A stretch of DNA of 64,000 nt, taken from an uncultured Litoreibacter sp. (GTDB lineage: Bacteria; Pseudomonadota; Alphaproteobacteria; Rhodobacterales; Rhodobacteraceae). The position numbers were made by a program, and so were the translations under genes. The stretch is taken from assembly GCA_947493265.1 (NCBI GenBank), contig CANLQL010000004.1, positions 310,001-374,000 on the forward strand, given 5' to 3'. Numbering within the stretch: the stretch's first letter is position 1; the number at the start of each line of letters is the position of its first letter. Positions 50,870-62,990 of this stretch are shown in pieces. A model generated the notes under the pieces. The model was given only the letters and a program-made list of their open reading frames with translations, made no database searches and was not told the origin of the DNA.

Positions 50870-51355
50870 TTGGCCAAATCAGCGAAGCGCAAGACATCGA
50901 AAGCGAGTGCTCAAAAGCCAGCGTCCAAAAGTCGGCGCGATTTCATGAAACTCGCGCGCAACGGTGCAATTGCGGCGGGGGTGTTGGGCGTGGGTGGTTA
51001 TTTCTCGGTTCAGGCCGTGCAGGCCACGCTTTTCGAAGGGGATTTGACCCGGATCGGCCAAGGCAAACCAACTGTCGTGCAAATCCATGACCCGCAATGT
51101 GCGATGTGTACCGCGCTGCAGAAGCAGGCGCGCAAGGCACTGAAAAACATGGGCGACAAAGCCCCAGAATACGTTGTTGCGAACATTCGCACACCCGAAG
51201 GGGATGCGTTTGCGGGACGCCACGGTGTGCCCCATGTGACCTTGCTGCTGATAGATGGTGCCGGTCAGGTAAAGCAGATCCTGCGCGGCGTTCAGCAAGC
51301 TCCGGTTTTGCAGGACGCGTTCGAGGCATTCTTGAAAGAAGCACGGCGCAGCTAA
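50870..51355 (+). CDS. Exported thioredoxin-like protein with a Tat-type signal
   Basis: A 161-residue protein. A basic N-terminus with SRRDFMK, a twin-arginine motif, is followed by a hydrophobic segment (GAIAAGVLGVGGYFSVQA), then a thioredoxin fold with a CAMC motif (DPQCAMCTALQKQA) and a cis-Pro-like HGVPHVTLLL. It may exchange disulfides in the periplasm. The TTG start at 50870 is chosen because GGGAGGA lies seven bases upstream; the first internal ATG lies after the RRDF motif and would lose it. The ribosome-binding site sits inside a terminator-like hairpin. Confidence 0.8.
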   Translation: MAKSAKRKTSKASAQKPASKSRRDFMKLARNGAIAAGVLGVGGYFSVQAVQATLFEGDLTRIGQGKPTVVQIHDPQCAMCTALQKQARKALKNMGDKAPEYVVANIRTPEGDAFAGRHGVPHVTLLLIDGAGQVKQILRGVQQAPVLQDAFEAFLKEARRS

Positions 51356-51435
51356 AAACCTTTCCAAAAACCACATTCCGCTGATGAAATTCGATATCTG
51401 ATCCGCTATAGTCTGCAAAAATGCAGGAGACAGGC

Positions 51436-52134
51436 ATGAGCGAGCAGGCTGACATGCTGGGTGCAATGCGCCAGAAGATAATGTCTGACCCAGAAGTTGT
51501 TCTGGAAGATCAAGATCTTATGAAAGCTCTCATTCAAGCTAATGAGCGCGTGAAGGGTGGCAATATCGTGGATCTGCGCGGTATCGCAATGGAACGGTTG
51601 GAAAGCCGTCTGGACCGTCTGGAGGACACGCATAGATCCGTGATCGCGGCTGCTTATGAAAATCTTGCCGGTACGAACCTTATTCACAACGCTGTTTTGA
51701 AGGTTTTGGAACCCACAGATTTCGCAACGTTCCTGAATTTTATTGCCACCGATTTGCCTGGGATTTTGCGGGTCACCTATCTGCGGCTTATTCTGGAAAG
51801 CAACGAAGACGATAAATCCGTTGGGTTCGAGAACGCTCTTGGGATTGTGGAGCCGGGCGTGATTGATCACTACATCACAGCTGGGCGCAATGTCGCTGTG
51901 CGGCCTGTCACATTGCGTCAGGTCGCCCCGGCGTCGGAAGATGTCTATGGTCCCGCGACGCAATACATCCGGTCCGAAGCGCTTCTGAAACTTGACCTCG
52001 GCGAAGGCCGTCTGCCCGGAATGTTGGTGATGGGGTCAGAGGATCCGCATCAGTTCAAGCCAAATCAAGGCACCGACCTTCTTGCGTTTTTCGGCGGCAC
52101 GTTCGAGCGCGCAATGCGCCGCTGGCTGGCGTGA
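51436..52134 (+). CDS. DUF484 family protein
   Basis: A 232-residue protein of DUF484: DPEVVLEDQDLMKALIQANE, LERLEDTHRSVIAAAYENLAGTNLIHNAVLKVL, then a GAF-like half (LPGMLVMGSEDPHQFKPNQGTDLLAFFGGTFERAMRRWL). DUF484 is usually found beside xerC in proteobacteria and may sense or bind something related to it; function unproven. ATG 51436 has AGGAG upstream. Its end overlaps the xerC GTG start. Confidence 0.88.
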   Translation: MSEQADMLGAMRQKIMSDPEVVLEDQDLMKALIQANERVKGGNIVDLRGIAMERLESRLDRLEDTHRSVIAAAYENLAGTNLIHNAVLKVLEPTDFATFLNFIATDLPGILRVTYLRLILESNEDDKSVGFENALGIVEPGVIDHYITAGRNVAVRPVTLRQVAPASEDVYGPATQYIRSEALLKLDLGEGRLPGMLVMGSEDPHQFKPNQGTDLLAFFGGTFERAMRRWLA

Positions 52135-53060
52135 GCCTGCTTGCACCTGCGCAACGCGATCAGCTGGAAAGCTGGCTCACCCATTTGAAATCCCTTGATG
52201 ACGCGGCAGAAAATACGATCACGGCGTATCGCAACGACCTACTGGGTTTTTTGGGATTCTTGACGCGCCACCACGGGGAAACGATGGGGCTGGGCGGGCT
52301 CCGGAGGGTCAAATCCACCGATATGCGAGCCTGGATGGCGCATGAGCGGCGGCGCGGTGTCAGCGCACGGTCGCTTGCCCGGCAGTTGTCTTCTGTCAAA
52401 AGCTTCTACCGATGGTTTGCGGAACGGGACGGATTTGAACCAACCGCGATCCTGGCCACCCGTGCCCCGAAATTTCAAAAGAAACTGCCACGCCCTATGG
52501 CGAAAGATGCAGCCGTCGCGATGATCGAAAGCGTGTCCGATCAAACGCAAGAACCTTGGATTGCGGCCCGTGATGTGGCCGTTGTGACGCTGCTTTACGG
52601 GTGCGGTTTGCGGATTTCGGAAGCTATTGGATTGAAATTCAAAGACACGCCGCTGCCTGAAGTTCTGCGGATCACCGGGAAAGGCGATAAAGAACGGGTT
52701 GTTCCTGTGCTGCCAGCAGTTCGCGATGCTGTCGACGGCTACGTCCGTGTGATGCCGTTTCAGCTTGAACCCGATGAGACCTTGTTTCGCGGCGCGCGCG
52801 GCGGTCCACTGAACGCACGAATGATCCAGAAAGTGATGGAACGGGCCCGCGCACAACTTGGATTGCCTGCAACCGCGACACCACATGCGATGCGCCATTC
52901 CTTTGCGACCCATCTGTTAGAAGCTGGCGGCGATTTGCGAGCGATTCAAGAATTGTTGGGCCACGCGTCGCTGTCGACCACACAAGCCTACACGGCCGTT
53001 GATACGGCGCGTTTGATGGAAGTTTACGACCGGGCGCATCCTCGTGGACAGGCAAGCTGA
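52131..53060 (+). CDS. xerC: Tyrosine recombinase XerC
   Basis: A 309-residue tyrosine recombinase. The N-terminal SAM-like DNA-binding domain (NTITAYRNDLLGFLGFL) is followed by the catalytic domain with Arg161 (CGLRISE), Lys184 region (TGKGDKER), His252 and Arg255 (HAMRHSFATHLLE), His278 (LGHASLSTTQ) and Tyr287. With XerD it resolves chromosome dimers at dif. The GTG start overlaps the DUF484 stop. This is the housekeeping gene, not a mobile integrase. Confidence 0.94.
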   Translation: MSLLAPAQRDQLESWLTHLKSLDDAAENTITAYRNDLLGFLGFLTRHHGETMGLGGLRRVKSTDMRAWMAHERRRGVSARSLARQLSSVKSFYRWFAERDGFEPTAILATRAPKFQKKLPRPMAKDAAVAMIESVSDQTQEPWIAARDVAVVTLLYGCGLRISEAIGLKFKDTPLPEVLRITGKGDKERVVPVLPAVRDAVDGYVRVMPFQLEPDETLFRGARGGPLNARMIQKVMERARAQLGLPATATPHAMRHSFATHLLEAGGDLRAIQELLGHASLSTTQAYTAVDTARLMEVYDRAHPRGQAS

Positions 53061-53149
53061 TTTCACGCGATTGTGAGAATTTGTTGGGCGCCTGTGTGCC
53101 TGATATTGTGCAACGTTTCCGCGGAACGAATTTACTGCAGGAATATCCT

Positions 53150-53737
53150 ATGTCTCTTAAAACCACTTTTGTCGCCACGCTAATCTTCGGGGCGATCTCA
53201 TCGACCACTGTCTTTGCCGCTGACTGCAAAGTCGACGTCGAAGACCCTTTTGATCTGGAAGCTGCAGGCGTTGTCGCACTTTATGATTGTTTGAAAGACA
53301 AAATGGTCGAGGGGTACACAAAAGGCGACAATGAAGTTGCTGCAGAGTACCGCAACTGGGCCGTGACATCGACCCGTCCTGCTGTCGCTGGCGCACATTC
53401 CAATCGTTTCTTGCAGACCTTCGCAAACGACATCGCCGCCGAGCAGTATTTGAAGTTTGAAGAAGAAAGTGTCGTGATGCCGGCGGGCTCTGTCCTTGCC
53501 AAGGAAAGCTTCGGTATCAACAAGAAAAAAGGCATCGGAAAACTCGGTGGTCTTTTCATCATGACCAAACTGGATGCAGGCGGCGCGCCTGAAACGGCTG
53601 ATTGGCTTTACTCCGCGGTTCAACCAAACGGCAAACCCATGAAGATCAAGCAAAGCTTCTGCCACAACTGCCATGTCAGTTGGGAAGCTCAGGATATGTT
53701 GGCCTATCCATTGGAAGAGGTCCGCCTGTCCAACTAA
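53150..53737 (+). CDS. Cytochrome P460 family exported haem protein
   Basis: A 195-residue precursor with a signal peptide (about 1-23, ending VFA-A). The single c-type haem motif CHNCH (171-175) lies near the C-terminus. The body (YRNWAVTSTRPAV, AHSNRF, DWLYSAVQPNG) matches cytochrome P460 proteins, which oxidise hydroxylamine or NO in some bacteria. In heterotrophic Rhodobacterales a role in NO or hydroxylamine detoxification is possible but unproven. AGGA precedes the ATG. A terminator follows. Confidence 0.88.
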   Translation: MSLKTTFVATLIFGAISSTTVFAADCKVDVEDPFDLEAAGVVALYDCLKDKMVEGYTKGDNEVAAEYRNWAVTSTRPAVAGAHSNRFLQTFANDIAAEQYLKFEEESVVMPAGSVLAKESFGINKKKGIGKLGGLFIMTKLDAGGAPETADWLYSAVQPNGKPMKIKQSFCHNCHVSWEAQDMLAYPLEEVRLSN

Positions 53738-53760
53738 GCCGATCAATTGAAGAAAATTTG

Positions 53761-53789
53761 AGCCCGGGCCGATTTGCCCGGGCTTTTTC
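53761..53789 (+). terminator. Terminator after the cytochrome P460 gene
   Basis: AGCCCGGGC and GCCCGGGCT form a perfect 9-bp stem with a 6-base loop followed by a T-rich tail, 24 bases beyond the stop codon. A textbook rho-independent terminator. Confidence 0.95.
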
Positions 53790-53825
53790 TTTGCCTTTCC
53801 GGCCCGCATCATTCATGACAGGCCG

Positions 53826-54521
53826 ATGACACTTCGCATGAAAGCCCTCTTTGTTCACTTGTTCACCGCAACCGGTGCTGTCTTCGCAATGTTGGCGATG
53901 CTGGCGGCAGTAGATGGCAAATGGGAGTTGATGTTTTTGTGGCTGGTCGTGGCGTTCTTTGTGGACGGTATCGACGGCCCTCTGGCCCGCAAATATGACG
54001 TCAAAACCAACGCTCCGGCGTTCGATGGCGTCTTGTTGGATCTGATCATCGACTATCTGACCTATGTCTTCATTCCGGCCTTTGCCCTGTTCAAATCCGG
54101 GTTGTTCGAAGGTTGGACCGGGTGGTTTGTGATCATTGTGATCACCTTCGCATCGGCCATGTATTTCTGCGACACGCGCATGAAAACAAAAGATAATTCC
54201 TTTTCCGGCTTCCCAGGTTGCTGGAATATGGTTGCGATTGTTGTCTTCGCTTTGGAACCAAATTTCTGGATCATTCTTGCGTTGGTCACCGCGCTGGCAA
54301 TTGCAATGTTTTTGCCACTGAAATTCGTCCACCCTGTGCGGACAGAACGCTGGCGCAACCTGACGCTACCTATGGCACTTGCCTGGACATTCTTCGCAGG
54401 CTGGGCAGCTTGGGTCGATTTCCACCCACAAAGTTGGGCGCATTGGGGGCTGGTTACCACGTCAATCTACCTAACTTTCGCAGGAATTGCGCAGCAGCTT
54501 ATTCCCGCGCGCGCGACTTAG
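53826..54521 (+). CDS. pcsA: Phosphatidylcholine synthase
   Basis: A 231-residue membrane protein with seven to eight helices and a CDP-alcohol phosphatidyltransferase motif: DGIDGPLARK...FDGVLLDLIID (about residues 43-73). Pcs condenses choline with CDP-diacylglycerol to make phosphatidylcholine, a typical alphaproteobacterial membrane lipid. The ATG is at 53826; ATG 53838 (MKALF) is possible. It converges on ogt, whose stop overlaps by four bases. Confidence 0.93.
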   Translation: MTLRMKALFVHLFTATGAVFAMLAMLAAVDGKWELMFLWLVVAFFVDGIDGPLARKYDVKTNAPAFDGVLLDLIIDYLTYVFIPAFALFKSGLFEGWTGWFVIIVITFASAMYFCDTRMKTKDNSFSGFPGCWNMVAIVVFALEPNFWIILALVTALAIAMFLPLKFVHPVRTERWRNLTLPMALAWTFFAGWAAWVDFHPQSWAHWGLVTTSIYLTFAGIAQQLIPARAT

Positions 54522-54970
54522 ATCAGCAGCGACGCGGCCCCTTCGAGCTTCAACAAAGCCACTTTCGCTTCGACGCCTCCTCGGCCAGAAAACCCACCCA
54601 ATCCGTTTGCAGCCAGGACGCGGTGACAGGGGATCAACACGGGGATCGGATTGCCCCCGCAGCCTTGACCGACCGCCTGTGCAGGGACGTTCAAGGTCGC
54701 GGCAATATCGCCATATGTCAGCGTTTCACCGTAGGGTATCGCGGAAATTGCGTCGCAGATATCGCGCTGAAAATCGGAGCCTTCAACCTCAAGTGGCAAA
54801 TCAAATTTGGTCAGGCGACCGTCGAAATAAGCGCTTAGCTGGCGCGCCGCTTCTTGCAGCAGTGGCGTTTCGTCAGTGCTGTGACCGCCCCAATCAAGGG
54901 AGGTTATCGCCTCCCCAGTTTGGACAATGGTTAATTTTCCGACCGCTGACGGAACGGTCAATTGGCTCAT
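54518..54970 (-). CDS. ogt: Methylated-DNA--protein-cysteine methyltransferase
   Basis: A 150-residue O6-alkylguanine repair protein. The acceptor Cys115 lies in VLIPCHRVL, preceded by the DNA-binding helix PAQAVGQGCGGNPIP and FQRDICDAISAIPYGETLTYGDIA. It removes alkyl groups from guanine by a suicide transfer. Its stop overlaps pcsA, and its start overlaps the preceding gene's end by four bases. Confidence 0.94.
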   Translation of the reverse strand: MSQLTVPSAVGKLTIVQTGEAITSLDWGGHSTDETPLLQEAARQLSAYFDGRLTKFDLPLEVEGSDFQRDICDAISAIPYGETLTYGDIAATLNVPAQAVGQGCGGNPIPVLIPCHRVLAANGLGGFSGRGGVEAKVALLKLEGAASLLI

Positions 54971-55455
54971 GGCATACCGAACCTGCGACGCTCGACAGTG
55001 ACAACACCGAATGCGTCACTGCGCACGACGTGCAGATCCCCATATTCAAGCGGTGCTGGTTCCAGAAGCGACAGGTCTTCCCAGATTTTTCGAATGTTGT
55101 TCTTGTTGCCAACCCAGATTGCAGACTGACCCTGAGCGTCTCGCAAAATCCGGGCTGTTGGGTTTTCTTGCGCACGCCGCGAGATCGGTAGACCACGCGC
55201 TTGCGACAACGGTGCGGCGGTATCAAGGTTGCGTTGTATGCTTGGACTGAAGATGAAATCCAGTGGCTCCCCTTCAAGGGCTGTAACCAGATCGCGGGCG
55301 CGTTGCTTACCGTCTTCGCTCAGATCTTCTTTCAGACGGTCCCCGTGGCGCACCACATAAAGCGTCGTATCTGGTGGCATCACAACAGGTCCGGAAACCC
55401 CGCACCCTGTCACCAAAGCACCTAATCCCAAGCCAAGAAAATAACGTCTTTGCAT
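54967..55455 (-). CDS. Lipoprotein-like histidine phosphatase family protein
   Basis: A 162-residue precursor. The N-terminus (RRYFLGLGLGALVTGC) has a lipobox-like VTGC, so it is probably a lipoprotein, possibly Tat-exported because of the RRYFLG motif. The remainder is a histidine phosphatase domain with VVRHGDRL and EGEPLDFIFSPS. The substrate is unknown. ATG 55455 is chosen because the signal peptide begins there. It lies downstream of ileS on the same strand. Confidence 0.86.
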   Translation of the reverse strand: MQRRYFLGLGLGALVTGCGVSGPVVMPPDTTLYVVRHGDRLKEDLSEDGKQRARDLVTALEGEPLDFIFSPSIQRNLDTAAPLSQARGLPISRRAQENPTARILRDAQGQSAIWVGNKNNIRKIWEDLSLLEPAPLEYGDLHVVRSDAFGVVTVERRRFGMP

Positions 55456-55511
55456 CACACACCCCCACAATTGCGCAACGCTAGCGCGGTGTGGGGATAT
55501 GTTGCAAGCGC

Positions 55512-58421
<2,910 letters not shown>

Positions 58422-58636
58422 GTCAGGCGTCCTTATTGTCGTCTTTTGGATATAGCGAAGGGGGCGGTGCGAGTGGCTCAAACACCTTGGCCCGGCGTCT
58501 CATTGGATCAGAGCGCCGGGGAAATAATTCGAATGGATATGACAAAGGATCGTTCCATGGCGCGAGCTATACCTGCCCCCTTGCGCCCCGTCCAGTGGGT
58601 TCCGCCTGCAAACCCACAACACCGATCCTGCGGTCG

Positions 58637-59716
58637 TTAGGTCCCGGTTGGAAACAAACCAACAAGCGCGCGTTTCACCAAACCAGTGACCGATGGCTTC
58701 TTTTCGACCAGAAACGGCACTGGCCTGCAGACATCCATGGCAGCCACGCCCACACGCGCTGTTAATGCACCATTGATGATACCTTCACCGAAGCGGCGCG
58801 AAATTTTCGACATGATGCCGCCGCCGGCGACAGAACCGATCAGATCATCCCCAACCGCGACAGCCCCCGTGGCGACCAAATGGGTCAGAACTTCGCGCGT
58901 CAGCCGCCAGCTGCCCAGCGTGCCAGAGCGGCCACCATAAATTTCCGCAATCCGGCGGATCATTCGCAGGTTGGCGGTCAGTGCTGCGATCAAATCCGCC
59001 AGCGCAATCGGAACGACCGTTGTCACTGTTGCTACTTGGCGCGAGGCGGCCTCAATCTCCAGAATTGCCGCTTTGTCGAGCGGGGCGACCATCTTGCGTT
59101 CCACCAGCGCCAAAACGCCTTCCGCATCAAACTGGTCGGCCAGTTGGTTTTTCGTATCAGCGCGCCCCGCGCCAAGCTCTGGCCGGTTGCTGTAAAGCTG
59201 CATAACTTTTGCGGCGACGTGTTTGGATGGCTCTAACGCTTTGTCAGCCAAGGCCTTGTCCGCCGAATAGCGCATCTTGTCCATTCGCTTGAGCCGCCCC
59301 AAAGCCATCAATTCGCGCCCGGCAAGCAGTAGAAGAAACGCGAGGACCAACCCGATCAAACCGGTCGCAGTCCAGCCCAGTAACGGGTTCCGCGCCATCA
59401 GATTGGTGGCAAAATCCCAGGCTGCAACAGACGCTGCAAAGCCCACCAATGCCAAAAGCGCAGACCAAAACAACCGCACCAACCAAGACGGCTTGCGCGC
59501 CGCAATCGCTGCAATGGAGCGCATCGCCCGCCCCTCAGCAGGACCGTTTTCAAATTCAAGATCCGGCACAGGGGGTGCGTTTGCAGGCGTGACTTCTACG
59601 GCGGTCGGGACATCTTTCACACCGGATTTCGTCGCAGATTTCGGCTTTGCTTTTGCTGTCTTTGGTTCGAGATCAATCAACACTGGTCCCGCGCGTTTCT
59701 TTGGGGATTTGCTCAT
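58637..59716 (-). CDS. YcjF/TIGR01620 family membrane protein (DUF697)
   Basis: A 359-residue protein. A basic N-terminal segment is followed by two transmembrane helices (around residues 84-103 and 117-139) and a soluble DUF697-like C-terminus (VTTVVPIALADLIAALTANLRMIRRIAEIYGG). It pairs with the YcjX-type GTPase directly upstream (four-base overlap), as in many proteobacteria. Function unknown; the pair is often linked to envelope stress. Confidence 0.88.
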   Translation of the reverse strand: MSKSPKKRAGPVLIDLEPKTAKAKPKSATKSGVKDVPTAVEVTPANAPPVPDLEFENGPAEGRAMRSIAAIAARKPSWLVRLFWSALLALVGFAASVAAWDFATNLMARNPLLGWTATGLIGLVLAFLLLLAGRELMALGRLKRMDKMRYSADKALADKALEPSKHVAAKVMQLYSNRPELGAGRADTKNQLADQFDAEGVLALVERKMVAPLDKAAILEIEAASRQVATVTTVVPIALADLIAALTANLRMIRRIAEIYGGRSGTLGSWRLTREVLTHLVATGAVAVGDDLIGSVAGGGIMSKISRRFGEGIINGALTARVGVAAMDVCRPVPFLVEKKPSVTGLVKRALVGLFPTGT

Positions 59717-61167
59717 CTCAGACGATCTCCGATCAGAAATTCAGCAGCCCGGTCCAGCCGGATATGAGGCAAACCGCCCTTCGTTGATCCGGCAAGTTGG
59801 GCGGGGGCGAAATTCATGATGGAATAATCGCGGTCCAGCCACTCAGGCTTGCCTTCCCGTGCGGGTGCCAGCAACTCCATTGGATCATCTGGCAAATCAC
59901 CGGGATAAAGCGCGGCCTGTTTGCCGCTTTCCAACAACCGCCCGCGCACGACGTCCAAGGTCTCGCCATCATGGTCAACAGTTTGCTCAACGGTCGCGCG
60001 CAACGCGGCTAAGGACATGGCCATGGTCGTGGCACCTGCAAACTCTGCCCGATCTTTGGCATCGCGCAGAAGAGCTTCCATGAAACCGGTTAATTGCGGG
60101 TGTTGCGTATGGTGCAAATGGTCGGCCTTGGTTGCGGCGAACAGAATTTTTTCGACCCGGCGGCCCAGGAAAATAGACGCGAGCCAGCTGTTTTGGCCCG
60201 GACGAAACGCGCTGAGGATGTCTTTCATAATCACGCGAAGGTCTTCGACGGCTTGCGGGCCCGCGTGGATTGCGCCAAGCGCGTCCACCAAAACGATCTG
60301 GCGATCAATGCGAGCGAAGTGGTCGCGAAAGAACGGCTTCACAATCTTGGATTTATAAGCCTCGTAGCGCCGCTCAAATTCCCGGTTGAGGCTGCCACGC
60401 GGAACCGATCCGTCATGCAACAGCGGCGCGAATGTCAGAACCGGAGACCCCTCAAGGTCGCCGGGCAGCAAGAAACGCCCCGGCGTACAATCGCTGAACC
60501 CCTCCGCCCGGATGGCTTTTAAGTATTGCGTGTATTCGCCAGCGAGGTCCTGGGCATCGGGCTCGGATAATTTCGCGGTCGGGTCCGTGGCCTCCAGGCG
60601 CTTCAGATAGCTTTTCGCAGCCGAACGCTGCTCTGCACGGCCCAGACTTTCGGCAGACCATTCTGCAAAGGACTTCTCCAACAAGCCTACATCCAAAAGC
60701 CATTCGCCAGGGTAGTCGACAATATCAAGATGAACTGTTCTTGGCCCTGACAGGCTGCCCAATAGCCCTGTCGGCTGAACCCGCAAAGACAACCGCAATT
60801 CCGAGATTGAGCGGGTAGAGCTTGGCCAGGTCGGTTCTGTCCCTGTCAAAGCCGCAAGATGGTTTTCATAGTCAAAACGCGGCACAGTATCATCGGGCTG
60901 CGGTTGCAGGTAAGCCGTCTGAATTCCGCCGGAACTGGCAGCTTGCAGCTGCACCATGCGTTCCCGGTTCATTAGGTTTGCCATCAGCGACGTGATGAAA
61001 ACCGTTTTGCCTGATCGGCTAAGACCTGTGACGCCCAAACGCACAGTAGGTTCAAAAACACCGGACACGGACTGCCCGGCGGTTTCGATTGTGCGGCCTA
61101 TTCCGTCAAAAATATCGTATAAGATCAAACCGGTCCCCTGCTCTGCCTGACTTACATAAGAGCGCAT
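59713..61167 (-). CDS. YcjX family P-loop GTPase-like protein
   Basis: A 484-residue protein. The P-loop is GLSRSGKTVF, and the body matches YcjX (VHLDIVDYPGEWLLDV, DALGAIHAGPQAVEDL). Several methionine starts exist; ATG 61167 (MRSYVSQ) is used. An alternative start upstream would extend the N-terminus. It is coupled to the DUF697 gene and divergent from truA. Its GTPase status and target are unproven. Confidence 0.88.
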   Translation of the reverse strand: MRSYVSQAEQGTGLILYDIFDGIGRTIETAGQSVSGVFEPTVRLGVTGLSRSGKTVFITSLMANLMNRERMVQLQAASSGGIQTAYLQPQPDDTVPRFDYENHLAALTGTEPTWPSSTRSISELRLSLRVQPTGLLGSLSGPRTVHLDIVDYPGEWLLDVGLLEKSFAEWSAESLGRAEQRSAAKSYLKRLEATDPTAKLSEPDAQDLAGEYTQYLKAIRAEGFSDCTPGRFLLPGDLEGSPVLTFAPLLHDGSVPRGSLNREFERRYEAYKSKIVKPFFRDHFARIDRQIVLVDALGAIHAGPQAVEDLRVIMKDILSAFRPGQNSWLASIFLGRRVEKILFAATKADHLHHTQHPQLTGFMEALLRDAKDRAEFAGATTMAMSLAALRATVEQTVDHDGETLDVVRGRLLESGKQAALYPGDLPDDPMELLAPAREGKPEWLDRDYSIMNFAPAQLAGSTKGGLPHIRLDRAAEFLIGDRLR

Positions 61168-61221
61168 GATCACGATTGGTAGTCTCTTGGCATAGGGCCG
61201 CGCAACGGATATGCGGGGAAA

Positions 61222-61995
61222 ATGCCCCGCTATGCACTCAAAATCGAATATAACGGTCAGCCCTTCGTAGGCTGGCAGCGCCAGGACGGCCCCAAATCCG
61301 TCCAAGGCTGCGTTGAGGACGCACTGCGAATGCTACAGGCCGATCATCCGGGCATTGCGGCGGCCGGACGAACCGATGCGGGCGTGCACGCGACCGGGCA
61401 AGTTGCCCATTGCGATCTGCGCGAGGATTGGGACCCGTTTCGGCTGTCCGAGGCCTTGAATTACCATTTGAAGCCGCATCCGATTGCAGTTTTGCAAGCG
61501 GCAGAAGTTTCGGAAGACTGGCACGCAAGATTTGATGCCACCGAGCGGCAATACTTGTTTCGCCTTGTTGCGCGCCGTGCACCCGTAACCCATGAGGCCG
61601 GTTTAGTTTGGCAGATCAAGCATCCGCTTGATGTCGCCGCGATGCAGGCTGGAGCTGCACATCTTTTAGGTCAGCATGATTTCACCACGTTTCGTTCAAC
61701 CATGTGTCAGGCCAAATCGCCCGTAAAAACCCTTGATCAACTGGATATCGAAGCGCGTCCGTCCCGGTATCAAACCGAATACCGCTTCCATTTGCGGGCA
61801 CGGTCCTTCTTGCACAACCAAGTGCGCAGCTTTGTTGGCACATTGGAGCGTGTCGGAGCCGGTGCCTGGCCTCCTGACAAGGTGCGCGACGTTCTGGACG
61901 CGAAAGATCGGTCCAAATGCGGGCCGGTCTGCCCGCCAGACGGGCTTTATCTGGCAGGTGTTCATTATCCCCAAGATCCGTTTGAGGCAGCGTGA
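61222..61995 (+). CDS. truA: tRNA pseudouridine(38-40) synthase TruA
   Basis: A 257-residue enzyme: [21 protein letters not shown] at the N-terminus, the catalytic Asp in [17 protein letters not shown], and a C-terminal [16 protein letters not shown]-like segment ([14 protein letters not shown]). It modifies anticodon-loop uridines 38-40. Its stop overlaps the start of the next gene by one base. Confidence 0.96.
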   Translation: MPRYALKIEYNGQPFVGWQRQDGPKSVQGCVEDALRMLQADHPGIAAAGRTDAGVHATGQVAHCDLREDWDPFRLSEALNYHLKPHPIAVLQAAEVSEDWHARFDATERQYLFRLVARRAPVTHEAGLVWQIKHPLDVAAMQAGAAHLLGQHDFTTFRSTMCQAKSPVKTLDQLDIEARPSRYQTEYRFHLRARSFLHNQVRSFVGTLERVGAGAWPPDKVRDVLDAKDRSKCGPVCPPDGLYLAGVHYPQDPFEAA

Positions 61996-62972
61996 TGGAC
62001 GGGTTTGATCCGCGTTGGCGAGACCCGCCTGAATACATACTTGGGATCACCAAGGACATCTGGGAAGATCGCGGGATCGACACCTTGCTGAAATACTATG
62101 GCGAGGATTTGGTCGTCCGTTCTCCAGCCTCAATAGTCCAGGGAAACGAAGGAATTATTGCGGCGACGATGGCCACGCTGGCGGAATTCCCGGACCGGCA
62201 GCTTTTCGGGGAAGACGTCATCTGGTCCGAGGTTGAAGGGGCCGAGACATACAGCTTCCTGTCCTCACATCGGTTGATCTGTACAGCCACACATACAGGT
62301 TTCGGGGCGTATGGTCCCGCGACAGGCCGGAAATTGTACTACCGGATCATTGCGGATTGTTTTTGCGCCGAAAACGCCGTGAAAGATGAATGGTTGGTGC
62401 GGGATCAGTCCGCAATTGCCCGTCAAATGGGGCTTGATCCAAGGCAGTGGACCCAGGACTTGATCGCCCGCGAGGGGGGACCAGACCTTTGTGTTAAACC
62501 GTTCAATCCATCAACGGATATTGCAGGGCCGTATCAGGGGCACGGCAATTCATCTGAATGGGGTGATCAGCTGGAAGACACCATATCTCAGCTCATGTCC
62601 GCGGATTTTTCTGCGATAGCTCAGCGATATGATCGCGCGGCAGAACTACACTACCCAGGCGCGCAATCAGGCCATGGCCACGCGTTCGCTGATCGTTTTT
62701 GGCTTGGACTTCGGTCTTCATTCCCATCCGCGGAATTCGCGGTCCACCATAAGATGGGTCAGCAAACCACCGGTTTACCACCGCGCGCCGCACTACGTTG
62801 GTCACTGACCGGAACGCATTCCGGCAACGGCCTGTTTGGGGCACCCACGGGCGCGCAGGTTCATGTCATGGGAATAACCCATGCGGAGTTCGGTCCATTT
62901 GGGGTCCGACGGGAATGGACCTTGATCGACGAGACCGCAATCTGGAAACAGATACTTCTTCAAACAGGATAG
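61995..62972 (+). CDS. Two-domain SnoaL/NTF2-like protein
   Basis: A 325-residue cytosolic protein with two NTF2-like segments: GIDTLLKYYGEDLVVRSPASIVQGNEGIIAATMA in the first, and FSAIAQRYDRAAELHYPGAQSGHGHAFADRFW in the second. A SnoaL-like polyketide cyclase annotation is common for such proteins, but no polyketide genes are nearby. ATG 61995 overlaps the truA stop (TGATG). Its two-domain build resembles the proteins at 17900 and 19313, though sequence similarity by eye is weak. Confidence 0.8.
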   Translation: MDGFDPRWRDPPEYILGITKDIWEDRGIDTLLKYYGEDLVVRSPASIVQGNEGIIAATMATLAEFPDRQLFGEDVIWSEVEGAETYSFLSSHRLICTATHTGFGAYGPATGRKLYYRIIADCFCAENAVKDEWLVRDQSAIARQMGLDPRQWTQDLIAREGGPDLCVKPFNPSTDIAGPYQGHGNSSEWGDQLEDTISQLMSADFSAIAQRYDRAAELHYPGAQSGHGHAFADRFWLGLRSSFPSAEFAVHHKMGQQTTGLPPRAALRWSLTGTHSGNGLFGAPTGAQVHVMGITHAEFGPFGVRREWTLIDETAIWKQILLQTG

Positions 62973-62990
62973 CGCGCGCAGAACCTGCGC

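Noticed and set aside
52131-53060. Mobile-element integrase
   Set aside because: It is coupled to DUF484, as the housekeeping xerC usually is, and has no attachment-site duplication nearby.
58533-58640. Plus-strand 35-codon frame starting MDMTKDRS, ending over the DUF697 gene stop
   Set aside because: No clear ribosome-binding site and no family recognised; too short to support without conservation data.
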